Shown here piece by piece: positions 23,631 through 36,768 of a stretch of DNA of 64,000 bases. Below the pieces are notes generated by a model that worked only from the letters and a program-made list of their open reading frames with translations, searched no databases and was not told the origin of the DNA. A program made the position numbers and the translations under genes. The stretch is from NCBI GenBank assembly GCA_911728435.2, contig OU452201.1, positions 12,400,001 to 12,464,000 of the forward strand, written 5' to 3'. The DNA comes from Apoderus coryli. Its lineage: Eukaryota; Arthropoda; Insecta; Coleoptera; Attelabidae. Numbering within the stretch: the stretch's first letter is position 1; every line of letters begins with the position of its first letter.

Positions 23631-24356
23631 TGTTTTGTGCAAGATTTTTTTGTTTTAATTCATAATCGGTGAAGATTTTGAAGGGGTAGTGGTGTTTCTA
23701 CGCCACTGGAAAAAGTACGGTTTTATACACAAAAAAGGTACTCTTATCTTCATAATTACAAAATTAAAAAAAAACAATAACAAATCATCACAGTTAAATT
23801 AAATGTTAGAAATGTCCGCCGTTACTTTCAATGCACGCAGCAATTCTTCGACTTTTTTACGGTTTGGAGAATTTTGAAAAGACAACTTTTCTATCATTTT
23901 TTAATTTTGCAATTATGAAGTTAACATTAGTAGAAAAAATTAAATTTATTTCAAAAAATTGACCATGTTTTTCAACAAGTTGATTTTTCTCGAAACCGGC
24001 CAACTTTAGAGCTTATGACTAAGAGTACCTTTGTTTTGCTAGAAAACATTGGCAGTTCAAATGGGTATCTTAAAACCGTACTTTTTCCAGTGGCGTAGAA
24101 ATTGGGGAGAAAAACACCTACTACCCCGTCAAAATCTACAGCAATTATGAATTTTTAAAAAAATTCTTGCACAAAATATAGCTTATTATGATTAGAAAAT
24201 GCTTACAAAAGCTGTTTTCTGTACGAGAAAAGATTCTGGAGATATTGGCAAAAAACGAGAATGGTGCGTTTTAGAGAGTAGCCTAATAGAAACTTTTTTT
24301 CATATTTTTGAACGAGATCTCACATCCTAAAGTCCTATTATGAAGCACCCTGTATA
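23628..24356. mobile_element. ACAGGGTG-ended repeat with a large inverted duplication
   Basis: The right end CACCCTGTAT stops at about 24356. Bases near 23628-23740 (GTAGTGGTGTTTCTACGCCACTGG region) recur inverted at 24087-24190, leaving a spacer of about 350 bases. The same family lies at 52472-53240. No coding capacity was found. Confidence 0.6.
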
Positions 24357-24359
24357 TGG

Positions 24360-27247
24360 GGCATCATAGTTATAGATATATTATTAATTTGGCATAAACT
24401 TCAAATAACTTATTCCAGATCGAGAATATTGGAGCAGGAGGATTTGCATCCTGGTCACAGTCGGGTCAAAAACATAAAGTGTAAGTGTGGTAAGAATTCT
24501 TTAAAATCAGCAAACCTCAGTCATTACAAAATATTGACTTATAAATTTTAGGAAATACTAGAATAAATATAAAGATTTGAAAAAAAGTAGTTAGTTCCTG
24601 GTCCACAAAAATTCTCATGTACACACCTATATTTTAGGTTCAAGCACTTTTTGTTTTCATTACAGTCTAATAAATGATTTGATTTGAAAGTAAATTGATA
24701 CACATTTTTCACAGATATTATAGCAATGATTTAGCAATAATGGAATTTTTAACCTTGTTCCGTGATATTGTTTATTTTTTTTTTGTATTTTGCGAAGTCA
24801 TAGATAATGTACCTATAATATAAGTGTGCAGGTACAAAATTGGACAATAATACATCGTCTTTCGATGCCACACACTAAAGTTGGAAATATTGTAGATCGC
24901 AAATTGTGATATAAAACGGTAATGAAAATTTATACAGTACAGATCGAAATTATATAATTCAAATTAGTTACTTCCAGCAGCTGTATTTTCTTGTATTTGT
25001 ACTTTGTTACGAGCTGATTTTAGTTATATAATTTAAGCAAATAATTTTGACAGTATTATAAATATTTAAAAACCAATCTCTGTAAAATAACACCCTCCAT
25101 TTCTGTCATCCCTAATAATGTGAATCATATACTATAATATGGTTTTATGAATTTGTGTGGCTTACATAAAATATTAAAATTTCCATGTGAATTTATAAAA
25201 GGTAATAGCTTTGGGCAGAATGTTAAATTGACCTTTATGAAATTAAATAACACAAAAAGCATATCAAATTTTGAATGTTTGTTTTCCTTTCGTTATAAAT
25301 TTGCGTCTAACAAAACAATCTGTATAAACTCAAATTGAATTTCTCTATACCCGTCGATGAAGTTTCATCTTCCGTAAACCATAGCACGTTTTTATACGAA
25401 TTGTTTACATGCCACCATCATTTAGTTTTTGACAGATAGATAAATGTAACATACTCACTTATTCGTATCAAAATAAATCAAGCGGATACCTTTATTTGTA
25501 TATGTACTCATTTCTAGTTTATAGGCGTACCTATTTGCAAAAACAAATTCGTGATAAACATTTTTGAAGAACAAAACTGAAGTTGGCATAAGGTAAACGA
25601 AATGTTTCTATCATCACCTACCCGTTGAGAATAAAAAGTTGCTCTACTTTCGTGATTTTATGGCCTATGTTAATTAGGAAATTACACAACTTTGCCAAAG
25701 TAAAAGTACTCCTCTTTTATCGTTTATGAGATCCCAATCGTGGCTCTCCAATATTAATCACCCGATATATTAATTTATTGTTTAGATTTATAGGCAGTTT
25801 GTATATGGCAATGCAGAATTGTTATATTATCTAAAATATTTCCAAACAAGCTTTTCATAACAATTACATTCAGACAGTATTTAATTAGTTATACAATTTA
25901 ATTAACAAGAAATAGAAAGAAAATAACCTTTACCTTGAAAATATTTATATAGGTACCTATATAATTTTAAATCTATATGTATTTATATCTATATCAACTA
26001 TAACTAAAAGCAAATAATTAATTTTAATACATTATAATATAAAATTGTTTTAATGTTCATTTTATTACACTAAATCAGCTCAGTGTAATTAATCATAGAT
26101 TTTTAATAATTGTTAATCTTAGCGTTAAAAGTCTTTTGTCATTTATAATACTTGCATTGAAAGTAAGTTTCAGAGTTTTAAGAACAAATTTTCATATATC
26201 ATTGTTGAGGACAATACAATATCTTCCTAGGTAACTGAAGAAAAAATAAAACTAATTTTATAGAAAAATGTAAGGTTCTCCCATATAAATGTATTACGAG
26301 AATCAGTATTAAGTTTATCAATTTTATACATATTTTACCACTGCCCTTAAAAAATATTCTATATAGAAATGTATAATTTATTTTTTTAATTTTATTTTAT
26401 GGGACCAAAGTGTTTAGTTATCCTCCTGAAAAAAATACAAAACTTCATATAATGACGAAAATACCACTCATAAATATTCATCGTATAAACCTTTGTAAAG
26501 GTCAAATATTTCGAAATATGCTAAATAATCATTTTCATTAGCGAAAGGCACATAGTTTTATGGGAAAACTAGATATAATATATTTTCTATTCTATATTTT
26601 AACTGAGTATTTGATTTTGTATCCGAAAATAAAGTCCACAAGATTTTTTATAGAGCACTTTGATTTTATTCAATTTGCAAGGTTTTAAGAAGCAATCGTC
26701 ATCAAAAACACTTTAAATTTTTTGTAGATAATTATTAGTACCAATATTTCTTTTTTCTTTGATTATTTTGTACGTAATGCAATCTAGATCGTTGTAAGTT
26801 TGACTTTTAACTACACAAAATAATATTAAACTTATTTCAAACTCTAATTTCATTTTAAACTAATGTCTTCTTGTGAGCAAAAATTTCTATTCACATTATA
26901 TTGATGTACAAGTAGAGTAATTTATATTAACAGTCATTAGAAATTCAATTTAATATCTGATACTAAAAAAGGAACATCCAAATTTGAATTTAACATAGAT
27001 AGTGTCATTGTTCCCTCATGTTTCGGGGTAAGATTTAGATTAGATTAGAAAATCTATAAAATACACAAATTATATTTTTTTATAAAAACATATATTACAC
27101 ATTAAAATTTTGCACATGATATTCATCAAACATTAAAAATATTATTTACATTAACAATTTCATATATACATCACAACTGAGTGTAAATAATAATTTGGAC
27201 TTTTGTATGTAGTATTTTTTTAAATTTCTAATCTCAAATCTCTGTGT
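24360..27247. other. Long intergenic stretch before gene E, no gene recognised
   Basis: Very AT-rich, with many short A/T runs and only spurious short ORFs (for example 25147-25338). The final part should include the 3' UTR of gene E. Confidence 0.5.
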
Positions 27248-30200
27248 TTACCAGTGACCGTCTCCACGCCATTGGCCATCATCACCACCGTCCCAGCTAC
27301 CGTCATTCCAGGAACCATCGTTCCATGAACCATCGTTCCATGAACCGTCATTCCAAGCACCGTCGTTCCAGGCACCTTCACCGTTCCAGGCTCCTGATAA
27401 AAAAAAACAATTACAGAAACTCATATAGTTTGTTTTAACGTTCTGCATTCAACAGGTAAAGAATTTGTTCAACACACAAAAGTTTCAATAATTATTGTAT
27501 TTTCACGCGTGAGTCGCATTCGAAATTCTCCCAAGACCCTGTATGAAAATCTAATGATTTAATCAAGAGTTACATTGTAAAACCATATAAGATATCCCAG
27601 ATAATATAATAATTCTAGTTTGATCAATGAATTCAACTGTTTCATTCCACTTTAAATCAGAATTTGTTAGTTTGTAAGAAAATAATAATGTTTTACCTTC
27701 GCCGCGCCATTGGCCATCATCACCACCCCATCCGCCGTTCCAGGCTCCATTGTCACCACGCCATTGGCCATCATCACCTCCCCAACCACCAGCACCTCCC
27801 CAACCACCGGCACCACCCCAGGCTCCAGCTCCAGCCCATGCACCTGCACCAGCTCCAGCCCATCCGCCTGGAGCTGCCCATCCAGCAGCTACGCCAGATG
27901 GTCCAATTGGACCACGATCTGTGATAGCACCAGATGGTCCTTGTAGGATGATTCTGGTGGCTTGAGTGGTGGCTACAAGAGCCAGAGATGCTAAGATCTG
28001 GAAATAACAATAAATATAAAAATACGACTGTTATTAATTTAGTATTTTTAATTAAAAAAGCATTCCGCAATTAATATCACAGAATCAAATTCTTGGGAAT
28101 ATATACAGACAATAAATTGACCTGGAGCACGCACATAGACGCTGTAGTGAAGAAATTGTCCAGCTACATATTCCTAATAAACAACATCAAAAATACTGTA
28201 TCGAATGATATTCTTAAATTGATATATTTTGGTCTGATACAGTCTACTTTAATGTATGGTGTTATATTTTGGGGGGGAGCGAGTGGGACTGCGAGGGTGT
28301 TCAGAACTCAAAAAAGGATCATCAGAGCGATGCAGGGAATCTCTCAAACTACTTCCTGTAAGGACCATTTCAAAAAATTGAAATTAATGACATTCCCTTC
28401 ACTATACATGTACTCACTTATAATACATATAAAAAAACAAAATGAAATATTGCCTAAATCAGAAGATATATATAGTCACAATACTAGAAATAAAAATAAC
28501 TTGGTATTACCATTCTCCAGATCAACTACTGTCCAAAAGAACCCTAACTACATAGGTGTTAAATGTTTCAATAAAATTTTAAAAATACAAAAGTTTCAAA
28601 ACATTTCTATCAAAAAATTGAAACTGGAGCTGAGAACCTTTTTTATAGAGAAATGTTTTTATTCTGTAGACGAGTTTTTAAATTGTACTAATGAATAGTT
28701 TTAAGTCCCGAATTATAGCGGGTTATGTATGAATATTATTGTTTTTGTGTTGTATGTAATATTATTGACTATCCCATAATGTGACATATCATATTGTATA
28801 TTGTTATCATTTTGAGGAGCAAAGAATAAATAAAAAAAAAAATAAATTCAATAAGTACGGAATGTGCTGATTCATATTTTGGAAAAGTATCTGAAAGCTA
28901 AAATGGCAAATAGCATACTCATAATTTACATTGATACAATGGTTTAATTCCGAGTCTTCTTCAAATACAAATAATCACTTTACCTTTATTAAATATAAAA
29001 TTATTCATTATTTTTGATAAATTTGGATTGGGAAAGAAGGTTGGAGACTAGTGTGACTAGTTTGTAAGGGCATAAAAAATTGTCTTCACAACTTAAGAAA
29101 TTGTAGAAAGTAAAAATATAAGAAATTTGAAGCACAAAGTTTTGAAATTTTTGGTCAAATAGAACATTATATACAATTTTAGTATTATTTTGCTAAATTA
29201 AGTGTTCATCTTCAGTATTTAATTGTTGATTATCGAATATTTCTATACACATGTCTATTGCTCTTATTTAAAGTAATTGAATCCCAAAATCCTTTATAAT
29301 TCTTTATTACCATAATCGCAGCAACTTTAATTTTTACTACCTACATAAGTCACGCTACTATTTTCTTTAATTTAAAACAGTATACGTATATCCAACTTTA
29401 AAATTTAAATTCTTTTTAACTTGAGCTCGTAAACTTCTCTTACATAATAAATAATTCATATTTATTTTTATTGACCACCCCAACCCAAGTTTAATCAGGG
29501 CGTAAAACATTTTACTACATACGTAACAAAACTTAAACGATATTTCTGTTGTTTATTAAATGAATAATAATATTTGAATTATTTTAAACATTCTACAATC
29601 ACCTGCTTCCAATAGAACTCCACCCATGCACACAATATTATTTATTTATTATAACAGAGTTTTTTCTTTATTTTTCATTCGATTTTAAAGGTCGTTATGC
29701 TACGATTAAAAAGCGATACAATTATTTATAAAAATGGTAATGGATAACAATAATTAAAATCAATGAGTTTGTCTATTTATTATACAAGCACAGGGTGATT
29801 CGAACTCAAAGACAACCATTGGAATCTTGAAAATCTTAAAAGGAAATTTGAAAATAAAAATTATATTATTTGGCACTGTCAAACTTTTTTCTGTGGAGAA
29901 ATAATCCGCATAGTATTATTCAGGAAAAGAAAATTTCGGTGTTGACTTATAATATAACAATATCTAGAGTTAGAATTCTTTACCTAGAGAGAATGAAATA
30001 GCTATTTTCGTTTGTAGTTTTCGACTTATTACTTGTATGTACCTGGACCGCTATTTCAAATGATTAATGCAGAAAATTCCTTTGAATTTGTTAATTTAAG
30101 ACGTTATACCTATCTTTGCTTTATTTGAGGAATTTGAGTTCATTTGAAATAATTTTCCTTTGGGTTTTAACATTTGATTGATATAAATTTGACTTTTTTG

Positions 30201-30989
30201 GGTCTAAATTTAGGTATATTGTTCTTTCCTGGGATTTACATCTACAATTATATTATAAAATAATTAGTAACGGGTCCACATGGGACAGGTTATGGAATAC
30301 TCTAAAAGCGCAAATTTAGTAAGGGAGTAATGTTATGTCAGGCGTAGCCGATCTAATCCTTATTTCAAGAAAAAAGTTAAAAAACAAACATGAACTATTT
30401 TTACGAACCCTTATCTTCAAAAAATGAAGATACTGGAAATGAAAGAAATATTCGAAAATAAACACAATTTTTATAAATATTGAGGAGCCTGATAATAGTG
30501 GAACCCAAAGCCAGTAGCTTTATTGAGGCATATTTAAGCCAGCCTCCATTTTTGTCAAAATGCAACGATTCGCTTTGCAACTGATTCATTAGTATATTAT
30601 TTGTGAACCTCTTAATTACCTCCTACAATTCAAAAATAGTGAGGCTTTCTTAAAATTTGATTTTGCTTTGCTTTTTGTACACTTAGGAAAAATAAAACCA
30701 TCTGTTTTAGGAAAAGAAAATTTAAACTTTTTTATGTAGAAAAACAAACATTTTCGCGAATATATTACAATCTACGAGTATATAAAAATTTGTAAAAGTA
30801 GATTATTTATTACTGGACATCCGAAGAAGCCACGTTTGTTTTTCTACATTAAAAAGTTTAAATTTGAATTTTCATCCAGTCAATACTATCAACGAAAGAA
30901 AATTATTCTGAAAACGTATTTCCAATTATATTTTCCAAAATATTTTAATTAAACAAGTACAGCTGATGTAAACTTACCAAGAATTTCAT
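27248..30989 (-). CDS. Gene E: secreted Gly/Trp-rich cuticular-type protein with WNDG repeats, 152 aa
   Basis: Three exons on the minus strand: 30978-30989 (MKFL), 27697-27997 and 27248-27393, with phases 0 and 1. The signal peptide MKFLILASLALVATTQA is followed by GPSGAITDRGPIGPSG. Ala/Gly/Trp repeats follow (WAGAGAW, GGAGGWGGAGGW), with GDDGQWRG occurring three times. The last exon holds tandem five-residue units SWNDG/AWNDG and ends GDGHW. The DDGQW segment matches exon 3 of genes A-D, but the C-terminal GLWGPT module of all the other complete genes is absent. Intron 1 is about 3 kb and contains a non-LTR fragment in the opposite orientation. Confidence 0.85.
28081..28845 (+). mobile_element. 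5'-truncated non-LTR retrotransposon (end of RT and 3' UTR) in intron 1 of gene E
   Basis: The open frame 28081-28698 begins IKFLGIYTDNKLTW, the RT thumb-side motif of jockey/CR1-type ORF2. It continues through LIQSTLMYGVIFWGG and the usual C-terminal region to a stop at 28696-28698. A short 3' UTR ends in a polyA-like tail (AATAAATAAAAAAAAAAAT) near 28825-28845. The frame is intact over about 200 codons, so the insertion is fairly young. The 5' part including the catalytic YxDD region is missing. It lies antisense to gene E. Confidence 0.8.
28850..30975. other. Rest of gene E intron 1, no feature recognised
   Basis: AT-rich intron. No ORF, promoter or clear repeat end beyond the isolated CACAGGGTGATTC motif near 29790. 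Confidence 0.5.
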
Positions 30990-31031
30990 AATTATTCTAT
31001 TATCAATAAACGACAAAACTAAACTGTTGTC

Positions 31032-31082
31032 TGGTTTGTCAACAAGAACCACCCCAGCTTTTATATGAAATAAATTGACCTT
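31032..31082 (-). promoter_or_regulatory. Promoter of gene E
   Basis: Minus strand: AAGGTCA at 31076-31082 and CATATAAAA at 31059-31067. The initiator is less typical than elsewhere (ACCAGACA around 31032). Confidence 0.65.
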
Positions 31083-31914
31083 CATGTTGTATATTAAGTC
31101 AAAAGACAAACCTTATATTCTACCACACATTATAACAGAAAAATACTCTTTTCTGATGTGTTAAATAATAAGGTTCAACGCAATTTCTGATTAACATATT
31201 GTAAGGTGTAACACAACATTAGCACATTTTTTGTCATTCTTTTCCTATAACAGTTTGCGTTTACGTTATGTAAAGAAAATATTATATTATTGTAATTAAT
31301 AATGTCTGTAATTATTGGACAAAGAGGGTGGTGCAATAACTTGCACTAATTGCATACATTAGTTTTAACAACTATGGGGAAGAAGATTTTAATTATCTTG
31401 ACCTTTATATTTGCGTCTACTTCACAATCAACAAACAAAATTATAACAATAACTATATTAATAATTTCAGATATGTGCGTCTGTCAAAAAGATGCGGCAA
31501 TATCTAAGGGGGTTAGTCTGGAAATTATTATTATTACCCAAATATTTCATTACCGATTTCTTTGAAATTTGGCAGCAATGTTGCTAGAAATAGGGAGCTT
31601 ATATGACCCTAACTAGATTAAAATTTATTAAGTCTAGTGGCGTTAGGGGGGTAACTTAATAAACATTATTGACAAAAAAATGTACGCCACTGGCTCTAAT
31701 TTAATTTCAATATTGTCTTGAGATGAAGCACTAAAACTACAACTTTTTTATCTCTTCTATTTTTTTCATATGTTGCTTCGTTTACGAGTTAAAAATTTAA
31801 AACATTTTTCAACATACCAAGAATATTTGCGAATGATTCCACCATCTTAACATTTCAAAGAAAGATAAAAATAAATAAAGAAATAAAATTAACATTTATT
31901 CCTAATACAAAAAA

Positions 31915-32470
31915 TTACAAAAACTGATGAAAGCTCGAAAACATGAATCCAATCTTCCTCTTTGACTGACAAACTCTGTCAAAAATACCAGGGTCGTTCC
32001 TAATCAAATTACACGCAGCAATAATGCGATATCTTAGGTTCTCCACATTTTCAACAGCAGTACCGTAAACTAAGAACTTCAGGTGGCCCCACATGAAAAA
32101 TCCAATGGGCTTAAATCCGGGGATCGTGCAGGCTATAAGTGCGATCCACCTCGGCCCATCCAGCGATTCTTGTATGTTTTTAGTGTATAAATCACATTGC
32201 ATTTATTTTTGCCAATGGTACGTTTTCCAGGAAGCGTGTGCTCCATAAAGTCGCGATACACCTTTCCGGTAAGTCTACCTGGTACAATTCCAATCCAAAC
32301 GTTCAACAAGAACTGATGTTGAAAACAATCTTCAACTATCGCTTGCGGATTTTCTTCACCCCATAAATGGTTATTTATGAAGATGCCTTATTGCATATCG
32401 CTTCATCAGTAAACAAAATCAACATCATGCTTGATTTAAGCGTTCATAAATGGAATTTAAATTAAAAAAA
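31915..32470 (-). pseudogene. Mariner-like transposase pseudogene
   Basis: Reading the minus strand from about 32430: LFTDEA (second catalytic Asp region), a frame change, NNHLWGEENPQAIVED, then QFLLNVWIGIVPGRLTGK and, after another shift, FFMWGHLKFLVYGTAVENVENL with a C-terminal tail of about 45 residues. This is the order seen in mariner-like transposases of insects. The proline-rich motif is disrupted and the N-terminal DNA-binding half is missing. It is not functional. It appears to belong to the same broad family as the relic at 2807-2991. Confidence 0.75.
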
Positions 32471-32780
32471 ATTGACATGTTGGGTTTGGTGGTATATACC
32501 TACAAATACTTATTTTATTTTTTTAATTAATGATTATTGAACAAACAAAAGGATTTCCTTGATCTTACTGAATACGCATTGTAGGCAAACTTTAATTATA
32601 GCGAGTTGGTCAAAGCTGTAAGACACACCTACATTTTGTTATTGGAATTTTAATTTGTTAAAAATGTAGCAAAATCATTAGCGTAGTTTACTTACTTTAT
32701 TACACATTATTTACTTACTTTACTGATATTTCCTAAAATTGTTGGCAAATTCAGTATTTTACTATCCAGGCCATACCTAA

Positions 32781-33372
32781 TCTTGAATGTCAAAATAGTG
32801 AATAGACAATAGTAAATAATGTTAAATATAATTCATATTCGAGATGCTATTTAAATTTGCCTTGTGATCTAGTTTTTTTGTTTTAAGATTTAATTTACGA
32901 TACGTGTGGCAATAACATAAGGAGAATAATGTAAAACATTTTATTTTGATTTTTTTAAATTTTGTATTATTTTGAATAATTGTATACGGTCATGAAAATG
33001 TTGTTAATGAATTGTGAGTTAGAGTTGGTTTTCCGTAATTTTTGTTTGTGATAAAGAAGAAAGAACAAAAAAAAAATAATCATCTTGAATGTCAAAATAG
33101 TGAAATAGACAATAGTAAATAATGTTATATTCGAGATGCTTTTAAATTTGCCTTGTGATCTAGTTTTTTCGTTTTAAGATTTAATTTACGATACGTGTGC
33201 CAATAACATAAGGAGAATAATGTAAAACATTTTATTTTGATTTTTTAAATTTTGTATTATTTTGAATAATTGTATACGGTCATAAAAATGTTGTTAATGA
33301 ATTGTGAGTTAGAGTTGGCTTTCCGTAATTTTTGTTTGTGATAAAGAAGAAAGAACGAAAAAAAAATGATTC
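32781..33372. repeat. Tandem direct duplication, unit about 302 bp
   Basis: TCTTGAATGTCAAAATAGTG starts both 32781 and 33083. The two units stay alignable to an A-rich end near 33070 and 33372, with a few indels. No coding content was found. Confidence 0.8.
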
Positions 33373-33379
33373 TATTATT

Positions 33380-35025
33380 TGTTGCAACGAAGTCCATTTA
33401 AAAAAAAAAAGTAATTTGAAAAAAATTATTTCCAATGATCTTTTGTATCTAACAACTTGCATAATTGACTGTTGTTTTTTTTTCACGATACAATCACAAA
33501 TAATTAAAATTGTAAAGTAGGTAACATTATTTAAGAGATCGACAACTACCTTATTAATAAATAGGTATGTTATTCTTATTAACTTGAAAATACTCTCTCC
33601 TGTATCCCTAGAAAGCTATATGCAAATTTTCCATTGTTCAAAACTAATTCATGATGCCCCTAAACTTTAAATCTCGGTGAAGTTGAGCCTCTCCGATGCA
33701 TGGATTGCTCTATCGAGAGAATTCATTCTTTCTACCTTTTTTTTCGTTGAAAGGGTCCGTTCTACAAGTCCCCTCGTTTTACCACTTCACTTTAAATGTC
33801 GACGCGCATTTTATATCACTGTGAGCATTCCCAGGAAAGAATTAAAACAACGAAATGCTTGAAGAGTTCTGGTGAAGTGATAAAACGAGCCTGTCAATAA
33901 TGAAAATAATTGTACACAAACAACAAATAAAACTCCTATGTTAATTTATGTTAAAAAAACCCTTAGTATTAATGTGTTTTATTTTGCTGTATTTATTAAC
34001 TTTTTTATCAAACTAGCAATATTACGATAAAAAAATGCGTATCAAAAGTTATGAAGCAAAATATTTTTTCACACTACAAATCACATGTATAATAAAGAGG
34101 CAGTAGCAATGATTACTAAATTATTCTGTAGTGTTTGGCAGTAGTTTGCTCAATTGCATTTTGACTTCTTATACAGTGGAGGTATTAAATGAAAACACTT
34201 GTTTCCCTTCCATTAATAGGATTTAACTTTGAGGCGAAAGGGAATTTCAACAAAAAAATATATAAAAAAGGCTTCCATTAATTTTTCTTGAAAAAATACA
34301 TTTTTTCTATAAACGTGTTAAAAATGCAATTTTTAACACTGTTGTCTTAAAGTACACTTTAAAGCACTAGTGTCTTAAATTAAAACGTCATATTTTGGGA
34401 GAAAATGTCAATCTAATATTGCACTCGACATGAATCGATGAAACCATCAGTTTCTTCTGCATTTTTTTCATTTCTAAAACAAAATCACACGTGGTTAAAA
34501 AACAGACACAATGACAACACATTTGACATTTTCCGTAAACAATAAAGCCAACAATGGTTGATATGAATGTTTTTTGACTTTTATAATGTTTATAAACAAT
34601 TTTAAAAGTATTTTTAAGGCACTAGTATGTGAATTGCGCTCATTCTGCAAACCATCACATGCCTTAATTAAAAGTGTACTTCTAACACTTATACCTTAAA
34701 TAACTATTATAGTTATTTATTATATAAGACGATAATGGACGGAAATGCTTTACTCCCGCCTTCATGAACAGGTAAAGCTTTTTACCGTATTGTCTAATAT
34801 TCTATTTTATTCTTGAGTGGGAAATATTTACTAAAAATTGATAAAATGGGAGCAGTTTAGATTATTAATTGGGACACTGGTTTTCACCCTGCGTTTTACG
34901 GTTGTTATGGATTTGGTTAACTTTGTTGGCAGTGTCCCTTGAGTGGGTAAAATTGACATTTCAGTAGGTAAAATTGACATTTCAGTAAATAAAACTGACT
35001 TTTGAGTTAATTTGATTATTAATAA
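33380..35025. other. Intergenic, no gene recognised
   Basis: AT-rich. A motif TTTACCACTTCACTTTAAATG at 33778-33798 and CTGGTGAAGTGATAAAACGAG near 33870 form an imperfect inverted pair, also seen around 57073-57160. No gene was found. Confidence 0.45.
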
Positions 35026-35026
35026 T

Positions 35027-36115
35027 AATAATAATAATAATAATGTCTTTATTCCAAATTAAAAAATTTACAACAGGCGAAGTTGAGGCTTTATGCCTCC
35101 TAGCTTAACCTACTTTAATTATAAAGCTTATATTACCTTACTGTAACAAAAAAAAAAAAGAAAGAAGAAAAGCAACGCAATACACGTTGCTAACAGTTCC
35201 ATATCATAGACTATAGAGTGTTCTATAAAATTAAGATGAAATACAATACATAAGAGAACAATTAGTATTGAGAGTGAAGAATAAGTTCTCGAACATTTAC
35301 CTTAAATTCAAGTCCTTTCAGAATTTTATAATTATTTGGTAACTTATTGTATAGTTTTGCGACATTATAGGAAAATGAGCGTTCAAACAAAGCAGTGCGG
35401 TGAGCAGGTGGAGTTATCGCCATTCTATGTCTCAAGTTTATAACAATATTGTCACCCCTGAATTGCATTTTATTGTAAAGGTAATCCGGTATCTGCTTAT
35501 TTATTACTTTGTTATATAAAACCAATGCATGCAATAACCGTCTTTCATTCATATTTAGCCATTGAAGCTCCCTCAACTTAGCGCTGACCCCACGTTCCCT
35601 GCCTCTCAATCCCGCGATTAATCGAATACAAGAGTTTTGCATCAGCTGAATTCGACGCTGATCAAATCCAACAAGACAGCGTCACAAAAGTTAAAGTGCG
35701 ACAAGACCAAGGAGTCACATAATTGTTTTCTTAAAGCCGTTGTAAGAGTTTTTCTATTACTGTACAAGAGTTTTAAATTGTAAAACGATTTTTTATACAG
35801 GCACTCACATGCTCCCTGAATCTCAGGTCCGTGTCCATTATCATGCCCAAGTTCCGAGCCATAGGCACATTCTCCATCCGCATATTATCGACCCTTATTG
35901 AAACTAGGTCTCTGTAACGGCTTCTTATTTGATTCGGACCAAAGACCAAGAACTTTGGGTTGTCCTTGTTAATCTCTAAACAGTGCCCATTCGAAGCCTT
36001 AACCAGATTATTAATATCACCATTAAACAGGTTAACGGCCGGCTGCAGTTGTTGAGGATCGAAACACATTCTAGATAAACTGTTGTTTTGAAGTATTAAG
36101 TCGATCAAATGAGAC
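35027..36115 (-). mobile_element. 5'-truncated non-LTR retrotransposon downstream of gene F
   Basis: The minus strand encodes an RT C-terminal region in two pieces. The first (within 36115-35773) carries NKDNPKFLVFGPNQI and MARNLGMIMDTDLRFREHV, typical of jockey/R1/CR1-like ORF2. After a frame break the second (35642-35262) carries QNSCIRLIAGLRGRE and the terminal domain. The 3' end is ...GGAATAAAGAC followed by (ATT)n at 35027-35045. The 20 or so codons upstream of about 36115 that look open are host sequence shared with the F/G duplication and do not belong to the element. Confidence 0.78.
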
Positions 36116-36768
36116 TTTACCATCCACGATGAAATAAAAGTATTTTGCTTCAATTTAAAGAAAAGATAATCCACTTTACCAGCTTCTATATTGTTTGTTG
36201 TGGTGCGAATAGATTAAAGCTAATTATTTGTGTATTTCGGCACAATTTAAAACTCTAAATATTAATCAATCAAAATAATCCTTTCGGATTAATAATAAAA
36301 AGAATCTTAACGTTTCGAGAACCAATCTGTTGCCGTAGTCAGAGGATAAAAAACAACATTTATTCTAAATTTTCAAATAATTCGTATTGTTGATAGTTTT
36401 CGCATATTGACATTTATCAACTAATCCATTTTACGTTTGTGATATAGAATGTAATGTAGACTATACTTAGTGTTTTAACTATACAAATTCAATCACGCAG
36501 TGACTTTTATTATTAATCGAAAATAGAATTTTAAATAGTGACGAAATACCCTTTCTTTCCCATCTCATTACAAACCCAAAATTAAAAAAAAAATGTGTAA
36601 AAAAAAATACCTTGCAAAATATATAATTTTTTATCAAAAATGAATTAAATTACATACATAAAAGAGAAAAAAATATACAAAATAATAAGTTAATAAATTA
36701 CATTATAATGCCATTCTAATTTTATTTATAGAGAGTTGAGCAATTCAGTCATTTGGTTTGGTTTGGCA

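Noticed and set aside
27244..27965. His- or Pro-rich plus-strand ORFs opposite gene E (27244-27438, 27664-27965)
   Set aside because: Antisense frames of the Gly/Trp repeats. The minus-strand frame has signal peptide, splice sites and the family motifs.
33280..33520. Overlapping plus and minus ORFs (Lys/Phe-rich) near the 302-bp tandem repeat
   Set aside because: Low-complexity A/T runs produce them on both strands.
36300..36350. CTGACTACGGC...CGAAACGTT (minus strand) as another hammerhead
   Set aside because: The essential G of CUGANGA is replaced by T and no stem I pairing was found. At best a decayed relative.
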